Below, piece by piece: positions 51,024 to 58,033 of a DNA stretch of 64,000 bases (within the stretch, counting starts at the first letter, position 1; the number at the start of each line of letters is the position of its first letter). The notes below the pieces were generated by a model, which was given only the letters and a program-made list of their open reading frames with translations, had not been told where the DNA came from and did not search any database. The translations under genes were made by a program, and so were the position numbers. Origin of the DNA: Nodosilinea nodulosa PCC 7104 (GTDB lineage Bacteria > Cyanobacteriota > Cyanobacteriia > Phormidesmidales > Phormidesmidaceae); the NCBI RefSeq assembly GCF_000309385.1, contig NZ_JH976538.1:637181-701180 (forward strand), given 5' to 3'.

Positions 51024-51752
51024 TCACCTTGTAAATTGAAATTGAGTAGACATCTCGGGAAGCTTGGCAATTTCGTCCAAGACTTCAAAGAAGACAAAGA
51101 TTAGATCGTCTGAATCAAATGATCGACCACTAATCAGCAGCTTCATTTGAATCTCTTCGAGAATACTATTTGCTGCCTTGCGCTCAAGGGTGTCGCCCTT
51201 GTAACCTCTGGCGATCGTGATGAACTGGTGGGCCACACCATCCCAATGCTGGGCAATGTGAGCCTGAACCAATGCCCTAATCTCCCTATCGGTCCAGGGC
51301 TTGGCCTTGGCCTTGCCGTTGCCCTTGGGAGCCAGCTTGGCGGCTAGTGTGGCACTATGCCTGTCGGAGTACAGTACCACCGGCATAAACACCTGGGGCT
51401 TGTGCCGTGTCACAAAATCATCGGTCAGATCACTAACCGTTATGATGCTGTCGATCGATTGAGCTACCTTGAGACAGGTCAGACGGGCACGGTCTGCAAG
51501 CCCCGGCTGCGCGTCAACTCTGGCCACTATGAGCGATGCACCACCGGGCAGGTAGACCCAGGTTCCAGGGGCGACAAATGCTCTGCCGTCGAGGAATCGA
51601 GCGCACCAGCCCCCGCCCCATTGGTCCTGCAATTCACGAATGCGGGCCGATGTGCGCTGGGCTAGGGCCTGCCGTTCTGCATGAGCTTGGAAGACCTGCC
51701 GGTGTAGCTCTTGCGGCGTTTTAGGAATCGAAGAAAAAATGTCGAGCTGCAT
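51024..51752 (-). CDS. Island hypothetical protein
   Basis: The 242-residue protein begins MQLDIFSSIPKTPQELHRQV with an N-terminal helix. A beta-rich middle (GWCARFLDGRAFVAPGTWVY; FMPVVLYSDRHSATLAAKL) precedes a Lys-rich loop (KGNGKAKAKPW) and a helical C-terminus (LERKAANSILEEIQMKLLIS). It could bind nucleic acid through the basic loop, but that is a guess. It is more GC-rich than its neighbours. Confidence 0.75.
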   Translation of the reverse strand: MQLDIFSSIPKTPQELHRQVFQAHAERQALAQRTSARIRELQDQWGGGWCARFLDGRAFVAPGTWVYLPGGASLIVARVDAQPGLADRARLTCLKVAQSIDSIITVSDLTDDFVTRHKPQVFMPVVLYSDRHSATLAAKLAPKGNGKAKAKPWTDREIRALVQAHIAQHWDGVAHQFITIARGYKGDTLERKAANSILEEIQMKLLISGRSFDSDDLIFVFFEVLDEIAKLPEMSTQFQFTR

Positions 51753-51754
51753 GG

Positions 51755-51958
51755 TCAGACAATGAAGTTGCTAAGTCCTGTCTTGGTCTGTCGTCCATTC
51801 CTGACTTCTTCTAGGCGACGGACAGACATCAGAGAACTGATGATGAAAACAAGGCCAAGATCAGCAGGATTAAAATAGCCTCGAAATACCAAAGCAATTC
51901 CGAGGTAAACAAACATCCGAAATAACCAGTAGAGAAGAATATAGGTAAAGTTAGACAT
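51755..51958 (-). CDS. Small two-helix membrane protein
   Basis: The 67-residue protein (Met 51958, MSNFTYILLYWLFRMFVYLG) has two hydrophobic segments, ~4-24 and ~35-50 (LGLVFIISSLMSV). A basic C-terminal region (RRLEEVRNGRQTKTG) follows. It fits the two-helix shape of holin-like or T4SS-like accessory peptides, but no family is recognised. The stop is two bases before the next start. Confidence 0.68.
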   Translation of the reverse strand: MSNFTYILLYWLFRMFVYLGIALVFRGYFNPADLGLVFIISSLMSVRRLEEVRNGRQTKTGLSNFIV

Positions 51959-51986
51959 GGAATTGGTCCAGTAAGTAAATGGTTGA

Positions 51987-52217
51987 TTAGCACTCTTCAA
52001 GTGCTGACTTGTTGGGATCGATAATCTTGAACGATGATATGTTTTCTACAACAATTGTGACCCGTTCATCAGGCTCACAATCTGACGTTTCATAAGCAAT
52101 CATCGTTAGAAGGCGATCAAGAATGTGATGCTCAACGTACAGATGTGGGTTCTGCTCTGAGACATAAAACGTGTCACCGTTGTTCATTCGGATAGCGGCA
52201 ACTCTAAGTGGATTCAT
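51987..52217 (-). CDS. Island hypothetical protein
   Basis: The 76-residue protein shows VAAIRMNNGDTFYVSEQNPH and LDRLLTMIAYETSDCEPDER, then VTIVVENISSFKIIDPN. This is a beta-rich small fold with a central helix. It stands three bases after the upstream stop and 28 bp before the next start. The function is unknown. Confidence 0.7.
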   Translation of the reverse strand: MNPLRVAAIRMNNGDTFYVSEQNPHLYVEHHILDRLLTMIAYETSDCEPDERVTIVVENISSFKIIDPNKSALEEC

Positions 52218-52220
52218 GGT

Positions 52221-52586
52221 TCACTCCAAAATAAAATCTTTGATATCAGACCAAAGTTGATAGAAAACATAGAGTGCTTCATCGGGTTCGATGTAGCCAG
52301 CTGCATAGGAATCTTCAAGCCAATACTGAGCGATCGCAAACATCAGTGAAAGCTCATAAGGTGGCAAGCCTTCTATCCACCGAGGATCGGAAGGATCTAC
52401 GTTATAAGCCTCGATCTCTGCTTTACTGCCACGAGCACGAAAATAAACATAGATTCCCGACTCATGGCCTAGCTCCATTTGAAAAGGGCAGCGCCCACCA
52501 ATCATCAAGATGTTGTCAAAACCAAATAAAGCTAGAGTTTTATTAACTACGTTTAGCCAATCATAATTTTCAGCTTCAGGATTCAT
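52221..52586 (-). CDS. Island hypothetical protein
   Basis: The 121-residue acidic protein starts at Met 52586 (MNPEAENYDWLNVVNKTLAL). It has ELGHESGIYVYFRARGSKAEI in the middle and a helical C-terminus (YELSLMFAIAQYWLEDSYAAGYIEPDEALY). It overlaps its upstream neighbour by 11 bp. Nothing identifies its role. Confidence 0.72.
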   Translation of the reverse strand: MNPEAENYDWLNVVNKTLALFGFDNILMIGGRCPFQMELGHESGIYVYFRARGSKAEIEAYNVDPSDPRWIEGLPPYELSLMFAIAQYWLEDSYAAGYIEPDEALYVFYQLWSDIKDFILE

Positions 52587-52929
52587 AAAGTGTCCTTGGT
52601 AACGTATCTTCAAAGCATTCGTGCTGTTCACCAATCAGTGTGACTTGATTGATGTTAGTGATATCCCTGGCTCTTTTACGCAAGGCAATGTTATTGCCTG
52701 GGCCAAGCTGATTCATGAACCAGCCCAGGCAATAAGCATCTTCGAGTTCATGGCAGATCATGACTCGGAGTTGATTGCTATCTAGACCGTATAAGTCATC
52801 AGCTTTAGCAATAGTCGATTCAAGCCCTTTATGCTTTTCCAAGTCATAGCCTGGAATATCGAAAGGATCGGCATCGACTCGCCAAGGGCATCCTCTACAT
52901 TGCCTAGTTCGCTTCAACTCTTCAGGCAT
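52576..52929 (-). CDS. DUF6283 family protein
   Basis: The 117-residue protein contains RQCRGCPWRVDADPFDIPGYD, then MICHELEDAYCLGWFMNQLG, placing four cysteines and a His as in DUF6283. This is a small family frequent in actinobacterial and cyanobacterial phages, plasmids and islands. Zinc binding is likely, but the function is unknown. Its start overlaps the previous stop by one base (TAATG). Confidence 0.8.
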   Translation of the reverse strand: MPEELKRTRQCRGCPWRVDADPFDIPGYDLEKHKGLESTIAKADDLYGLDSNQLRVMICHELEDAYCLGWFMNQLGPGNNIALRKRARDITNINQVTLIGEQHECFEDTLPRTLYES

Positions 52930-53255
52930 TAATAGCGCTCCTCTGGTGGAATTTTGAGAAATTCACCGTACTTAGAGATGTTAATCTTCCAAGCATTTTG
53001 AGTGGAGTCAGCGGCCATATCATTGCGATAATGGATGCCGTATACCAAGAGAGACTTTTGACCGGCTAGACGTTTAGCCTCAGCCGCTTCAATCTCCTCC
53101 ATGATTAGGCGGCGAGACTTTCCAAAGAAAGCAACAGCCTCATTTGGTGTGACCCATTTGCCCACAGGCAGGCCAAAGGCTTGAACCAGTGCTTCAAGAA
53201 ACTCAACCCGTTCAGTTAATTGCTGAACCAATAAAGTATCTGTGACCATTACCAC
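52929..53255 (-). CDS. Putative DNA-binding protein with helix-turn-helix-like segment
   Basis: The 108-residue protein has an N-terminal coiled-coil helix (LLVQQLTERVEFLEALVQAF). It then carries WVTPNEAVAFFGKSRRLIME, which reads like the excisionase/MerR-type 'tpxEAAxxLGvSrxxI' helix-turn-helix. The C-terminal part has a conserved YGIHYRN and WKINISKYGEFL. It may be a small regulator or excisionase-like factor of the island; that is inference. Overlap with the upstream gene is seven bases. Confidence 0.72.
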   Translation of the reverse strand: MVMVTDTLLVQQLTERVEFLEALVQAFGLPVGKWVTPNEAVAFFGKSRRLIMEEIEAAEAKRLAGQKSLLVYGIHYRNDMAADSTQNAWKINISKYGEFLKIPPEERY

Positions 53256-53602
53256 GTTATGCCAATTTCTTCTAAAGTTTCGGACTCACCCGTACAGCAC
53301 GGGCCACAAAGATTTGTTCCGCCCATTCCTCCTTGAATAAATAGTTCTGTTTTGCAGGACTGACAAAACTCTTTGCATTCACCGTTTGGATTATTTATCC
53401 AGTCTTGACACCAGATATAGCCTTCTCTGGTTGGATGTTTTTCTGGATAAGAACCAAGGAAACTGTCGGGGGACTCTGCCTGGAGCTGATGTTCCAAGCA
53501 TTTTTTTACTCCGTCTTGCCAGAGTGCATGAGCTACTGAATGAGTGCTGGTCGGATAAGGATTTGCAGCGGACATCGCTTGCAAAATAATTGAATCAGAC
53601 AT
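53249..53602 (-). CDS. Zinc-ribbon-like island protein
   Basis: The 117-residue protein ends in a cysteine cluster: ECKEFCQSCKTELF and LCGPCCTGESE, with an additional IWCQDW. CxxC pairs 18 residues apart suggest a zinc ribbon. The N-terminal half (HSVAHALWQDGVKKCLEHQL) is helical. It overlaps both neighbours by 7-8 bases. The function is unknown. Confidence 0.72.
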   Translation of the reverse strand: MSDSIILQAMSAANPYPTSTHSVAHALWQDGVKKCLEHQLQAESPDSFLGSYPEKHPTREGYIWCQDWINNPNGECKEFCQSCKTELFIQGGMGGTNLCGPCCTGESETLEEIGITW

Positions 53603-53855
53603 CTTCTTCTCTAAGATGTAAAAGCGTTTTTACTTCGGATAACGGCATCAAGTGGCCCAGGTGAGCCACCATGACGGCACAAAGATTTACCTTCAATGAG
53701 TCAAAGTCAAGTCCATCAGCTGGGTAGGCTGACAGAACACAGTCGATCGCTTCATCAACGATCGTTTCGATTACTTGACTGGCAGGGCTGTTGACAATGC
53801 AAACTGCTGGGGAGGCGATTTCAGTCTCGGTGGTTTCGACAAGATTCATAGTCAT
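53595..53855 (-). CDS. Island hypothetical protein, first gene of a transcription unit
   Basis: The 86-residue, mainly helical acidic protein shows SQVIETIVDEAIDCVLSAYP and VNLCAVMVAHLGHLMPLSEVK. It begins the overlapping series that runs down to 48796. Upstream stand a GC hairpin (53865-53884) and a 34-bp dyad with -10-like sequence (53957-53990). The function is unknown. Confidence 0.7.
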   Translation of the reverse strand: MTMNLVETTETEIASPAVCIVNSPASQVIETIVDEAIDCVLSAYPADGLDFDSLKVNLCAVMVAHLGHLMPLSEVKTLLHLREEDV

Positions 53856-53864
53856 GGTGGTATA

Positions 53865-53884
53865 GCCCCTGGGTTTCCAGGGGC
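53865..53884 (-). promoter_or_regulatory. Leader hairpin before the gene at 53855
   Basis: GCCCCTGG-GTTT-CCAGGGGC is a perfect 8-bp stem, nine bases upstream of the start codon and overlapping the usual ribosome-binding zone. The sequence between start codon and hairpin (CATGGTGGTATAGCCCC) closely resembles that at 57941-57957. Confidence 0.6.
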
Positions 53885-53956
53885 GGCTAAGATAAAAGTT
53901 AGATAGGAACAGTCTGGATAAGCTAGCTTGCGCTAACTGTTCTACGATATCAGACT

Positions 53957-53990
53957 GATTCTATAATTACAACTTAGTAATTCTAGAATC
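53957..53990 (-). promoter_or_regulatory. Promoter/operator-like dyad upstream of the gene at 53855
   Basis: GATTCTATAATTAC (53957-53970) and GTAATTCTAGAATC (53977-53990) are inverted repeats with 13 of 14 bases matched and a six-base centre. Minus-strand TATAGAAT within the left arm is a plausible -10. AATTACAACT-N3-TAATTCTAGAA recurs as AATTACAACT-N6-TAATTCTATAA at 57662-57688, suggesting a shared regulator. Confidence 0.6.
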
Positions 53991-53997
53991 GTAACAA

Positions 53998-55197
53998 TCA
54001 GTCCAGGCGCTTAACTCGGATTAAGGTGGTCTGCTTGCCCCAGCGAGTATCGTCAGCGTGAGCCTTGACCGTGGCGCGAATACGGCAAGGGCCTTCGATG
54101 AACTGCTGCATCTTGCCCTTGTTGAACCAGACCCATTTATTGCCGGTCCCGGCCTGGACTCCCTTGATAATCTCGTAGGGTCCATACATGCCATTGGGTT
54201 CAACGCTGATGTGGGTTATCACTACGTCAATATCAATCTTCTCATTGGGCACCCCAATGAAATTTGACTCCTGATTGTCCCCTGCCCGTTCGTTGGCGAT
54301 CGCCTTGTACTCACGGGCCAGCATTCCAACAGCTACAGCCATTTGGCGGGGCTGAGGCGTAATCAGGCGATTGACGGCAAAGAGATGCTTTCGATACTCC
54401 CATTCATCGGCGTGGGCCAGGTCGCCTCTGATGCGCTCAGAGACATCTAACCAGCGTTGCAGAATGATTTCAGCAAACCCCTCTTCCTCGGGGGTCGGCT
54501 GGATCTTGTCTTCGTCGGCCAGCCTGTGATTAAACAGCTGGTCATTGATCAGGATGTAGGTAGGAGTTTCCAGCTCTGAGCACTGACGGGCCGCACGGAA
54601 GCCGAACCGACGGACAAAGGCCATGGTGAGTGCTGCAACCTTGAGGAAGTCAGCGGCCAACCAGGTTGCTCCTGGGGCCTCTCCCCAGTCGCCTTCCTCA
54701 TCAGGCTCTTTGAGCCATTGGAGGATCTGCATGTTGAGTAGAGCTTCTGCTGGGTCATGGCCTAGGAAGTCTTTGAGGCAACTAGACCCAACCATTTTGG
54801 AACGGTCTTTGTTGTCGAGCAGAACAAAGTATTGCTTGCGGTTGCGGGCTGTATAGCAGTGCTCACACTTGAAGTATTGCTGTTCCCGGAGATACCCAAG
54901 GCGATCGCTCAGTGGGCCGGAAAGCAGGTTTCCGGCCTCAGTGCGCTCGATGAGTGCAGCAAAGCGCCAACCATCGGGAGCCTTGATCGGCTCATAGGTC
55001 AGCTCGGCGGTGCCCATCTCAACGGTGGCAATGTGAGAGCCATTGGCGTTGTAGAGCTTTTCAAAGAAGGTTTCCTTGAGCCAGATAATCTGGGGCGGTT
55101 GCAGCTTGTAGCGCTTAGCTTTCTTGGCAAAAAAGTCAAGCTTCTCTTCAATCGCTGCTTTCTTCCAAAGAGGATAGTGAATCGTGGTGGTTTCCAT
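53998..55197 (-). CDS. Island protein with treble-clef-like Cys cluster
   Basis: The 399-residue protein (Met 55197, METTTIHYPLWKKAAIEEKL) has a mixed N-terminal domain. At ~105-145 lies YFKCEHCYTARNRKQYFVLL, then SKMVGSSCLKDFLGHDPAEA. A CxxC-x3-R-x-R ... V-G-x2-C-L-x-D-F-x-G-H pattern of this type occurs in many phage and plasmid proteins. The C-terminal ~80 residues form a beta-rich domain with KWVWFNKGKMQQFIEGPCRI and RWGKQTTLIRVK, possibly OB-like. The function is unproven; nucleic-acid binding is likely. Its 5' end overlaps the next gene by 50 bp. Confidence 0.8.
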   Translation of the reverse strand: METTTIHYPLWKKAAIEEKLDFFAKKAKRYKLQPPQIIWLKETFFEKLYNANGSHIATVEMGTAELTYEPIKAPDGWRFAALIERTEAGNLLSGPLSDRLGYLREQQYFKCEHCYTARNRKQYFVLLDNKDRSKMVGSSCLKDFLGHDPAEALLNMQILQWLKEPDEEGDWGEAPGATWLAADFLKVAALTMAFVRRFGFRAARQCSELETPTYILINDQLFNHRLADEDKIQPTPEEEGFAEIILQRWLDVSERIRGDLAHADEWEYRKHLFAVNRLITPQPRQMAVAVGMLAREYKAIANERAGDNQESNFIGVPNEKIDIDVVITHISVEPNGMYGPYEIIKGVQAGTGNKWVWFNKGKMQQFIEGPCRIRATVKAHADDTRWGKQTTLIRVKRLD

Positions 55198-55411
55198 AAG
55201 GCGCGAGACTAAATGGATAGACAAAGTAAACGGGTCGGATATGTTGAGCGTTCAACATCTCACAGGTTCTATCGGCTAGATCCTTTGAAAGATAAATCTC
55301 CTTTCGCAACCAGCCGCTTTCTGCATCAACTGGATAGAATCGGTCCTGTTTCTTGAGTCGAAAGTCAGGGCCGATCATGTAGATTAAATCAAAGTTAGTA
55401 GAGCTAGTCAT
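55148..55411 (-). CDS. Island hypothetical protein
   Basis: The 87-residue protein shows NFDLIYMIGPDFRLKKQDRF, KEIYLSKDLADRTCEMLNAQ and IRPVYFVYPFSLAPYGNHHD. Its last 50 bp overlap the start of the following large gene, an unusually long overlap for this block. It overlaps its upstream neighbour by eight bases. The function is unknown. Confidence 0.68.
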   Translation of the reverse strand: MTSSTNFDLIYMIGPDFRLKKQDRFYPVDAESGWLRKEIYLSKDLADRTCEMLNAQHIRPVYFVYPFSLAPYGNHHDSLSSLEESSD

Positions 55412-55793
55412 CCTTCAATTCCTTCAGCAACGAAGGTGAGTAGAAGGACAGAATATCAGTGCCAAAGATTCTGTTTTCCCGACAAACTCTTAGACATTCA
55501 GGGCATGATTTACCATAGCCTGATTGATAGTTTCCCCACTGAAAAGAGCAAGGTCTTTTGCTAACTGGCGTATAGTAGGCAGGCTGACCGCAAAGGGAAA
55601 CTGCACTGGCCCTTGTAGAGCGAGCAGCGGAATTGACTAACGGATTATCAATCTTAGTCACAACATGATTGATAGCTTTAGCCCAGTCCCAGTGGTATTC
55701 ATCTTTTGCCTCTGTCACTCGGGCAAGCCAAACATACAAATAGGTTTTTTCTTTCTTGCGCCGAGACGTTGGGACCATTCCATAATCAACCAT
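55404..55793 (-). CDS. Cys-rich island hypothetical protein
   Basis: The 129-residue protein has a basic start (SRRKKEKTYLYVWLARVTEA) and a C-terminal cluster: SVSLCGQPAYYTP-like (VSLCGQPAYYTPVSKRPC), then KSCPECLRVCRENR. The combination of 'aLCGxxay' with CxxC resembles small zinc-binding mobile-element proteins that sense or modify nucleic acids, but no family is certain. It overlaps both neighbours by eight bases. Confidence 0.7.
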   Translation of the reverse strand: MVDYGMVPTSRRKKEKTYLYVWLARVTEAKDEYHWDWAKAINHVVTKIDNPLVNSAARSTRASAVSLCGQPAYYTPVSKRPCSFQWGNYQSGYGKSCPECLRVCRENRIFGTDILSFYSPSLLKELKDD

Positions 55794-55971
55794 CTAATGT
55801 TTCTCCAAAGTAAAGGTATTTCTTCATGTAAAGACCCGATGGCCATCCTGGCGAATGGCGATCGGGATACATGCGGTCGGCAATATGAGTAGCGTGAACA
55901 AGACTCTCTGTAGTGGTAAAAAGAGTCCAACCATTTGAAAGGCTAACAACGTAGTTCAATTGATCACTCAT
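55786..55971 (-). CDS. Island hypothetical protein
   Basis: The 61-residue protein (Met 55971, MSDQLNYVVSLSNGWTLFTT) contains VHATHIADRMYPDRHSPGWP and ends GLYMKKYLYFGETLDG. It lies 13 bp after the upstream stop and overlaps the next start by eight bases. A longer start seven codons upstream is possible. The function is unknown. Confidence 0.65.
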   Translation of the reverse strand: MSDQLNYVVSLSNGWTLFTTTESLVHATHIADRMYPDRHSPGWPSGLYMKKYLYFGETLDG

Positions 55972-55984
55972 CGACAACAGCCAG

Positions 55985-56410
55985 TTAATCACCTACAGGA
56001 ATCATTGCAGCTCTAATGCCGATGGCCTTAAGGTTGGTAGCCACCGCTTCACCCTGGGCCAATTCTCGACCTGTGTTATTGTCCATGCCAATATAGATTG
56101 CGTGCTTCACGCTTGATGCTTTGACCATGTAGCGCTTACCAGCAATCTGACTTGCTAGCTCAATCTTTGGCATAAGATGGACTAGCATTTGCCGCTTGTA
56201 AATGCGCTGAATCTCTTCGTCTTCCAAGTAATCTGGATGGGAGTAGAAGATCTTGACGTAAACAAATCCACATCCTGTAGGTGGAAAGTTTTCAGTTGTG
56301 TTTAATCCTTCCTGAATAGCTCTAGCAATTTCATCAATACCAGGAAGATCGGGAATGATAAGTTCTTGCTTCTGGATAATGGCCATTTGATTAGTAGTAG
56401 TAAACGTCAT
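55985..56410 (-). CDS. Island hypothetical protein
   Basis: The 141-residue alpha/beta protein (Met 56410) shows LPGIDEIARAIQEGLNTTEN, YVKIFYSHPDYLEDEEIQRI and YKRQMLVHLMPKIELASQIAG. It ends with GRELAQGEAVATNLKAIGIRAAMIPVG. The fold may be a small ACT/ferredoxin-like domain; nothing more is visible. It overlaps its upstream neighbour by 20 bases. Confidence 0.7.
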   Translation of the reverse strand: MTFTTTNQMAIIQKQELIIPDLPGIDEIARAIQEGLNTTENFPPTGCGFVYVKIFYSHPDYLEDEEIQRIYKRQMLVHLMPKIELASQIAGKRYMVKASSVKHAIYIGMDNNTGRELAQGEAVATNLKAIGIRAAMIPVGD

Positions 56411-56729
56411 AAGGAATCGGTCTGTTGTCGGGAAAAGGAATAAATATGCGGTAAGCGTAAAAATGTTCTCGGTTGAAATGCTCTCTGATCGTGTAAGTGG
56501 TAGGACCAATGAATAAAGGATTCATGGGATCAGTAGCCTTATCTTGCCCGCTCACTTTAACGCAAAGATTGTGAAGCCTTTGATAATTGAGGGAAGTATT
56601 AGGTAGAGCAAAAGACTTCGCAACTCTACCTGAGCCATGTCTTGCTCTGGTAATTTTTATGTTAATTACCTGCGCAAAAACATTGGCCTCAACCTCAACA
56701 AACCCGTGGGATCTAAGATCAAGTTTCAT
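56391..56729 (-). CDS. Island hypothetical protein
   Basis: The 112-residue protein shows VEANVFAQVINIKITRARHG, RLHNLCVKVSGQDKATDPMN and FYAYRIFIPFPDNRPIPYDV. It is basic in the middle and beta-rich. It overlaps the upstream gene by 11 bases and the downstream gene by 20. The function is unknown. Confidence 0.68.
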   Translation of the reverse strand: MKLDLRSHGFVEVEANVFAQVINIKITRARHGSGRVAKSFALPNTSLNYQRLHNLCVKVSGQDKATDPMNPLFIGPTTYTIREHFNREHFYAYRIFIPFPDNRPIPYDVYYY

Positions 56730-56913
56730 CTTTATATACCTTGCAAACCTCTACTTCATTAGCATCATTAACACTGACTGTATCGGCAAGTTGCAAACAT
56801 TCTAGAATTGGATATTTCTGAGAAACGTAGAGAATGGTTGCTTGAACTTGCTTTTCCCGTTCGATAGGATCGGTTGGCAAGGTTGCTTCGATAAAATCAA
56901 AAACGATCTTCAT
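56719..56913 (-). CDS. Island hypothetical protein
   Basis: The 64-residue acidic protein, MKIVFDFIEATLPTDPIERE then KQVQATILYVSQKYPILECL, is probably a single helix-strand domain. It overlaps the upstream gene by 17 bases and the downstream gene by 11. No family is recognised. Confidence 0.65.
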   Translation of the reverse strand: MKIVFDFIEATLPTDPIEREKQVQATILYVSQKYPILECLQLADTVSVNDANEVEVCKVYKDET

Positions 56914-57265
56914 AGAGCCTTAGTTCCTCTTGTGCTTGCTTGATGTCGTGTTCACGGAGAATAGATTTTTCTTGCCTGTGCATTTGCTGAATCTCTCCAG
57001 CGGCTCGGGCCTGATGATAGACTCGATTGCAAATAAGGCTAGAAAGAATAGGCCAAACGCGATCGTCTTTGGCCTTGTTGAATGCTTCCCACTGAAGGGC
57101 CTGAGCCTTTGCTACAACCTGAGTAGTATTCTCCTTAAAAAATGCTGAAATCTCAGCAGGAGATTGAGGGCTGATCTGACTTTCACGAAGCAATTGAATC
57201 ATTGCTTCTTCGAGGAAAGCTAGGGCATCCGGTGAGATGCTGCTAGGCTGCTTTATTTCCTGCAT
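56897..57265 (-). CDS. Island hypothetical helical protein
   Basis: The 122-residue protein is almost entirely helical: ALAFLEEAMIQLLRESQIS, NTTQVVAKAQALQWEAFNKA, ILSSLICNRVYHQARAAGEI and a charged C-terminal coiled coil (HRQEKSILREHDIKQAQEEL). It lies five bases after the upstream stop. A DNA-binding or structural role cannot be judged. Confidence 0.68.
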   Translation of the reverse strand: MQEIKQPSSISPDALAFLEEAMIQLLRESQISPQSPAEISAFFKENTTQVVAKAQALQWEAFNKAKDDRVWPILSSLICNRVYHQARAAGEIQQMHRQEKSILREHDIKQAQEELRLYEDRF

Positions 57266-57270
57266 AGGCT

Positions 57271-57648
57271 TTATCCTATTTTTTCTTCGGCAAAAATAGT
57301 GTTGGCCCAGTCTTGAAATTCGTCTATAGAGATGTCATTGAGAACATCTTTGTAATACTGAAATTCCTGCTGGCTCATCTCGGTTTGCCGCATGGCAATA
57401 TAAATCTTGAACATAATTGCAGAAGCCGCAGCTTTCTTGACTTGCTCTATAGACGTATCAATGACATTAGATACTTCTTTGTTGGCAGCAATAGAAAGTT
57501 CACCGCAATTTTGAATAACAAAATTCCTAATGCTTTCATCGGGCATTATCTCTGGCGTGTACCCAGTTTTGGTTAACATGTCATAGATTCCGTCTTTCAA
57601 AATGTCGTTAAAAGGAATATCAAAAGCCATCACAATTTTGTCGCTCAC
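57271..57648 (-). CDS. Island hypothetical helical protein, first gene of a transcription unit
   Basis: The 125-residue protein shows DIPFNDILKDGIYDMLTKTG, SIRNFVIQNCGELSIAANKE and MFKIYIAMRQTEMSQQEFQY. It is mostly helical and acidic. Its ATG is preceded by TAGGAG and by the promoter-like AATTACAACT...TAATTCTATAA sequence at 57662-57688. The function is unknown. Confidence 0.7.
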   Translation of the reverse strand: MSDKIVMAFDIPFNDILKDGIYDMLTKTGYTPEIMPDESIRNFVIQNCGELSIAANKEVSNVIDTSIEQVKKAAASAIMFKIYIAMRQTEMSQQEFQYYKDVLNDISIDEFQDWANTIFAEEKIG

Positions 57649-57661
57649 AATAATTCTCCTA

Positions 57662-57688
57662 AATTACAACTGTGTTCTAATTCTATAA
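57662..57688 (-). promoter_or_regulatory. Promoter/operator-like sequence before the gene at 57648
   Basis: AATTACAACT (57662-57671) and TAATTCTATAA (57678-57688) repeat the halves of the dyad at 53965-53988 with a spacing of six instead of three. On the minus strand TTATAGAATTA provides a -10-like TATAGAAT. The TAGGAG ribosome site follows immediately downstream. Confidence 0.55.
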
Positions 57689-57712
57689 CGCTAGAAGAAA
57701 AGGGTAAACCCT

Positions 57713-57943
57713 TTAGTCAAGGTCACGTTCGACAACGCCAAGATATTCGATCTTAGCTACGTTGCAAGAGCGATAAGCTACTGTATGGTTTGTCAGTTTA
57801 CAGACAAAGAAAAAAGCATCAGAGCCAAGGTATGAAAGAAGCTCTTTACCATCCATGGGTTTATTTTCTTGTGCTCTTATGAAATGCTCGTTTGTGTCGT
57901 TATTGATAGTAGTGACAACAATGTGATCGTATTTCTGAATCAT
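57713..57943 (-). CDS. Island hypothetical protein
   Basis: The 76-residue protein MIQKYDHIVVTTINNDTNEH continues FIRAQENKPMDGKELLSYLG and YRSCNVAKIEYLGVVERDLD. It looks like a small beta-helix-beta domain. It is flanked by spacers on both sides, unlike its neighbours, and has a GC hairpin 10 bp before the start. The function is unknown. Confidence 0.68.
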   Translation of the reverse strand: MIQKYDHIVVTTINNDTNEHFIRAQENKPMDGKELLSYLGSDAFFFVCKLTNHTVAYRSCNVAKIEYLGVVERDLD

Positions 57944-57953
57944 GATGGTGCAA

Positions 57954-57969
57954 GCCCCCCTGTGGGGGC
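57954..57969 (-). promoter_or_regulatory. Leader hairpin before the gene at 57943
   Basis: GCCCCC-CTGT-GGGGGC forms a 6-bp GC stem starting 10 bases upstream of the start codon. The flank CATGATGGTGCAAGCCCC parallels CATGGTGGTATAGCCCC at 53853. AAAGTTA-containing sequence follows in both. Confidence 0.55.
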
Positions 57970-58033
57970 ACGATACTACAGTGAAAGTTAATCTAGGCTG
58001 CGCTTACGCCATACCTGGAAAACTCCAGATACC

